Assembly: GCA_002786915.1 (NCBI GenBank) | Contig: PCUV01000009.1 | Span: 1 to 64,000 of the forward strand | Reading direction: 5' to 3' | Origin: Comamonadaceae bacterium CG12_big_fil_rev_8_21_14_0_65_59_15 | GTDB lineage: Bacteria > Pseudomonadota > Gammaproteobacteria > Burkholderiales > Burkholderiaceae_C | DNA: 64,000 nucleotides | Shown here: positions 61,413 through 64,000 of the stretch, one piece after another | Position numbering within the stretch: the first letter of the stretch is position 1 | Layout of the letters: each line of letters begins with the position of its first letter | The notes under the pieces: generated by a model | What the model was told of the DNA's origin: nothing | What the model saw: only the letters and a program-made list of their open reading frames with translations | Database searches by the model: none | Position numbers and translations under genes: made by a program

Positions 61413-63128
61413 CTACCGTGCTTTCACGTCATACGGAATGTGCTTGAAGCTCACATTCGCCAACGTCAGGCGCTGCGCCCCCAGGCGGCAGGCTTCGCCA
61501 AACACCAGCAGCGGCACGCTGGCAGCGGCCGCACCATGCACTTGGGCGTGCAGCGCCAGCAAGGCATCGAGCACCGCCTGGGTGAGCACATTGCCGCTGG
61601 CCGGGCGCTTGTCTTTGAGGATGCCATTGAACAACAGGTAGATTGAGCACTGTGCCGTTTTTATAGAAGAAATAGGGCTATAGCCCTTGTTTTCATTGCT
61701 TGAGCAGCTATTGAAAATGTAGTGTGTTCCAAGGTAGGGTGTGCCTGGCCGGGCTTGCTTCGCCGGTGCATTGGCCGCATCACCGGGGTCGGTTGGGTTT
61801 GCGTTGCCCGCCCATGCACTGCCGGTTTCCTGCTGCCAGATGAACGCCGCCAGCGTGGCAAAACGCACGTCGGGGTGGATGCGGCCGTGTGCATCAAACA
61901 CCAGTGCGCCCAGACGCATGAAGCGAAAGCCACCACCGTTCCATGTGCCCGCCTCAGCAAACAAGGCACCTGTAGTGCTGGCATCGTTGGCGTTTGGCCC
62001 CCAGCCGACGGCTTTGCTGATGCCGCCCTGCTCGCCATCGATGACTTTTTGCAGGCGCGGCAGGCAGTGCGTGGCGGCGTGTTCACCCATCTCGATGCCG
62101 ATCCAGCGGCGGCCCATTTTGTGCGCCACGGCAGCGGTGGTGCCGGAGCCGAGGAAGCTGTCTAGGACGAGGTCGCCTTGGTTAGTGGCGATATGGAGGA
62201 TGCGCTGAAGGAGACGTTCGGGTTTGGGGGTATCAAAAGCGTTGTCGCCTCCAAACAAAACCATTACTTCTTTTTTAGACTCATCGGTGTGTCCGACCTC
62301 TTCATGGGGCCACCATGTCCATGGAACAAGCCCTTCAACTTCCGATAAATATCGCAGAACTCCAGGCTGGGAGTCTCCGTTTTTCCCAAAAAATACAGTT
62401 CTGCTCTGAACGTATGACAAATACTTCGGTTCGAGTACAGCCCAGTGCCGACCTGCCGAAGGGTAGACCACCTTTCCGCTGGGTGTAGTGATCGGGTACT
62501 GCTGGTTTGGGCGCAGACCAGCGCCAGTCATGGGAACAAGACGCCACGGGCCTTTGGGGTCATTGTTGGGATTCTTGTAAGCTGAGCGAGTTTTTTCGTC
62601 AGGTTCGACGCGATTACGAGCTTGTTTGAATAATTCGGGATTCCGTGCGTAACAAAGAACGTTGTCATGAACGTCACCAAGTGCTGAATTATTGTCGCGG
62701 GAATAGCGTTTCTGCCAAACCACATTCGCCACAAAATTCCCCCGCCCAAACACCTCATCCATCAGCACCTTGAGGTAATGCCCCTCGTTGTCGTCAATCG
62801 TGACCCAGATCGAGCCATCGTCGCGCAGCAGCTTGCGTAACAGTTGCAGGCGCGGCAGCATCATGGAAAGCCATTGGGCGTGCTCCAGGTTGTCGTCGTA
62901 ATGCTCAAACGCGCTGCGCGTGTTGTACGGTGGGTCAATAAAAATGCATTTGACCTGTCCCCGGTAAAACGGCAGCAGTGCTTTGAGCGCTTCGAGGTTG
63001 TCGCCCTGAATCAGCAGGTTGTCAGCGCTGGGCGTGCCATGGGCAGACACCTGCTCCAGCAGCCGGTAGGGCACTTGGTCGGCGCTCGTGAAAGCGGCGG
63101 CACGGTTAAGCCAGTCAAGTGTGGGCAT
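61413..63128 (-). CDS. mod: Type III adenine DNA methyltransferase (Mod)
   Basis: A 571-residue beta-class N6-adenine methyltransferase, with catalytic motif IV (CIFIDPPYNTRSAFEHYDD near residue 67) before SAM motif I (LVLDSFLGSGTTAAVAHK near 318). It methylates the recognition sequence and gives Res its specificity. The central target-recognition region (around 62.5-62.75 kb) is visibly lower in GC than the flanks, a sign of transfer. A short repeat at 61661-61722 inserts residues NSCSSNENKGYSPISSIK in frame near the C-terminus. ATG 63128 lies just after the ybeD stop. Confidence 0.88.
   Translation of the reverse strand: MPTLDWLNRAAAFTSADQVPYRLLEQVSAHGTPSADNLLIQGDNLEALKALLPFYRGQVKCIFIDPPYNTRSAFEHYDDNLEHAQWLSMMLPRLQLLRKLLRDDGSIWVTIDDNEGHYLKVLMDEVFGRGNFVANVVWQKRYSRDNNSALGDVHDNVLCYARNPELFKQARNRVEPDEKTRSAYKNPNNDPKGPWRLVPMTGAGLRPNQQYPITTPSGKVVYPSAGRHWAVLEPKYLSYVQSRTVFFGKNGDSQPGVLRYLSEVEGLVPWTWWPHEEVGHTDESKKEVMVLFGGDNAFDTPKPERLLQRILHIATNQGDLVLDSFLGSGTTAAVAHKMGRRWIGIEMGEHAATHCLPRLQKVIDGEQGGISKAVGWGPNANDASTTGALFAEAGTWNGGGFRFMRLGALVFDAHGRIHPDVRFATLAAFIWQQETGSAWAGNANPTDPGDAANAPAKQARPGTPYLGTHYIFNSCSSNENKGYSPISSIKTAQCSIYLLFNGILKDKRPASGNVLTQAVLDALLALHAQVHGAAAASVPLLVFGEACRLGAQRLTLANVSFKHIPYDVKAR
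61661..61722. repeat. In-frame short repeat element, copy C (in mod)
   Basis: Contains the palindrome AGGGCTATAGCCCT near 61676. On the minus strand it aligns with copy B (TAGCT, GCA, ACA, GGGCTA-x-AGCC, ATTT in the same order and spacing). It encodes a polar loop in Mod. Confidence 0.55.
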
Positions 63129-63130
63129 GG

Positions 63131-63424
63131 TTACAGCACCACTTTCACCAGCGGATGCGTGGACAGCGTACGGTACAGCTCGTCAAGCTGCGCGCGGCTG
63201 GTGGCGTTGATGGTGATCGTCACGCCCAGGTAGTTGCCGCCCTTGCTGGGGCGCAGCGTCACCGTGGTGGCGTCAAAGCCGGGGTCGAACTGCTGCGCGA
63301 TGTGCGTGATGGCGGCGACCAGTTGCTCGTTTTGGACGCCCATGACCTTGATGGGAAAGGCGCAGGGGTACTGGATCAGGCTGGGCTGATCGGCGTCGGG
63401 TGGCGGTGGGCTGGAAGTATTCAT
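63131..63424 (-). CDS. ybeD: UPF0250/DUF493 protein YbeD
   Basis: A 97-residue ferredoxin-like-fold protein of the YbeD family ([38 protein letters not shown]), which is allosteric-regulator-like and usually encoded before lipB. ATG 63424 (MNTSSPPPPD) gives normal length; the longer frame to 63607 crosses the atpI start. Here 6.3 kb of restriction-modification DNA separates it from lipB. The DNA of its 3' end differs from the remnant at 56746-56820. Confidence 0.88.
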   Translation of the reverse strand: MNTSSPPPPDADQPSLIQYPCAFPIKVMGVQNEQLVAAITHIAQQFDPGFDATTVTLRPSKGGNYLGVTITINATSRAQLDELYRTLSTHPLVKVVL

Positions 63425-63477
63425 CAGTGACTTGATAGAGGTCAATATACGGTGGCGGTCGCTCGGCGCTTTTTCCC

Positions 63478-63483
63478 TATAAT
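63478..63483 (+). promoter_or_regulatory. -10 element before atpI
   Basis: A perfect TATAAT lies 49 bases before the predicted atpI start, in the divergent region with ybeD. No strong -35 is visible at 17 bases, so the promoter is tentative. Confidence 0.4.
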
Positions 63484-63531
63484 CGCGGGCTGAACTGACT
63501 GGGCGGCGCCTGTAAAGTAAGCGTAATGTAA

Positions 63532-64000
63532 ATGGGGACAATAGCACCTTCAAGTCAGCAGGACTCTGGATTCGATGAAGCAGAGCCTGTTTTTGTCCCC
63601 CTGACACAAGCGCAGATTGCGGCTGTCAAGGCTGCTAACCCTGTAACGTCGCCCTGGTGGGTGGTGTTGTTTCAGTTGGTTCTTGGGTCGGTCGCGGTGC
63701 TGCTGGCGCTGGTTTTCTTCAGCAAGTCGGTGGCGCTGTCGCTGGCTTGCGGTGTGTTGGCGGTGCTGCTTCCGGCAGCGTTGTTTGCGTGGGGGCTGAC
63801 CAGTCGGTTTGCCAAAGCCAATGTGGGTACGGCGGTGATGAGCTTCTTTGTTTGGGAGCTGGTCAAGATTGTGATGACGTTGGGTGTGCTGATGGCGGCC
63901 CAGCGTCTGGTGAAAGATTTGAGTTGGCCAGCCATGCTGGTTGGCTTGGTGCTCACCCTGAAGGTGTATTGGTTGGCGCTAGCGTTCAAACGCAAGCCCC
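63532..64000 (+). CDS. atpI: ATP synthase subunit I (AtpI), partial
   Basis: An open frame from ATG 63532 to the window edge encodes at least 156 residues. A ~40-residue soluble N-terminus is followed by four hydrophobic segments (WWVVLFQLVLGSVAVLLAL; VALSLACGVLAVLLPAALFA; MSFFVWELVKIVMTLGVLM; MLVGLVLTLKVYWLALAF). This is the layout of AtpI, which helps assemble the c-ring and is the first gene of atp operons. The divergent ybeD/lip arrangement is usual for Comamonadaceae. The alternative minus-strand frame here is a shadow. Confidence 0.8.
   Translation, partial: MGTIAPSSQQDSGFDEAEPVFVPLTQAQIAAVKAANPVTSPWWVVLFQLVLGSVAVLLALVFFSKSVALSLACGVLAVLLPAALFAWGLTSRFAKANVGTAVMSFFVWELVKIVMTLGVLMAAQRLVKDLSWPAMLVGLVLTLKVYWLALAFKRKP

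Noticed and set aside
63672-63995. 107-codon minus-strand frame at the right edge
   Set aside because: It is antisense to a convincing four-helix AtpI protein starting at 63532.

Overview
The window is high-GC, densely packed bacterial chromosome. Three things point to a betaproteobacterium of the Comamonadaceae (Rhodoferax/Polaromonas-like): the lipA-lipB-ybeD | atpI and metX-metW neighbourhoods, the box genes, and short repeats of a kind I associate with that family. This placement is inferred from gene content and order; no rRNA or marker phylogeny was available.

About 43 kb (1-43.2 kb) is one catabolic super-cluster centred on benzoyl-CoA. On the minus strand lie korBA (2-oxoglutarate:ferredoxin oxidoreductase; korB is cut by the window edge) and a seven-gene operon, padE-padH/F-padG-padI-padB-padC-padD. 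That operon would convert phenylacetyl-CoA to phenylglyoxylate (PadBCD) and then to benzoyl-CoA (PadEFGHI). An IclR gene and a LysR gene are divergently placed at the two promoters. From 15.1 to 28.6 kb runs a plus-strand operon: had (dehydrogenase), oah (ring hydrolase), dch (dienoyl-CoA hydratase) and bamBCDEFGHI, the complete tungsten-dependent, ATP-independent class II benzoyl-CoA reductase. An epoxide hydrolase on the opposite strand separates it from boxC-boxB-boxA, the oxygen-dependent benzoyl-CoA epoxidation route. Next come a branched-chain-type ABC transporter (livH, livM, livG, a hemerythrin-LivF fusion, and livK further on), a PaaI-type thioesterase, a phenylacetate-CoA ligase and a beta-ketoadipyl-CoA-type thiolase. 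The window therefore holds both the anaerobic and the aerobic way of opening the ring of one intermediate. The same TGCA-N6-TGCA motif, which resembles BzdR/BoxR operators, sits in front of both the had-bam and the box operons. No benzoate-CoA ligase, boxD or boxR is present here.

From 43.2 to 56.7 kb the content is mostly housekeeping: an M20 peptidase, a chemoreceptor, an Old Yellow Enzyme, metW/metX, a decayed helicase fragment, a ParE/RHH-like toxin-antitoxin pair, a large SWIM-SNF2 helicase, and lipA and lipB.

From 56.7 to 63.1 kb a Type III restriction-modification island (mod, a Schlafen/AlbA_2-type ATPase, res) lies between lipB and ybeD. A displaced 3' end of ybeD and several REP-like repeats mark its left junction. 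The right edge has intact ybeD and the start of atpI, which runs off the window.

Several repeat families are visible: two copies of a ~160-bp long-inverted-repeat element (3.4 and 38.7 kb); two copies of a ~100-bp mobile-looking element (14.7 and 37.3 kb) that bracket the bam-box-liv block; a ~60-bp element inserted in frame in three proteins; and GGGGTCAGA REP-like palindromes, two of them inside lipB. I saw no CRISPR array, rRNA or tRNA gene, integrase or complete insertion sequence.
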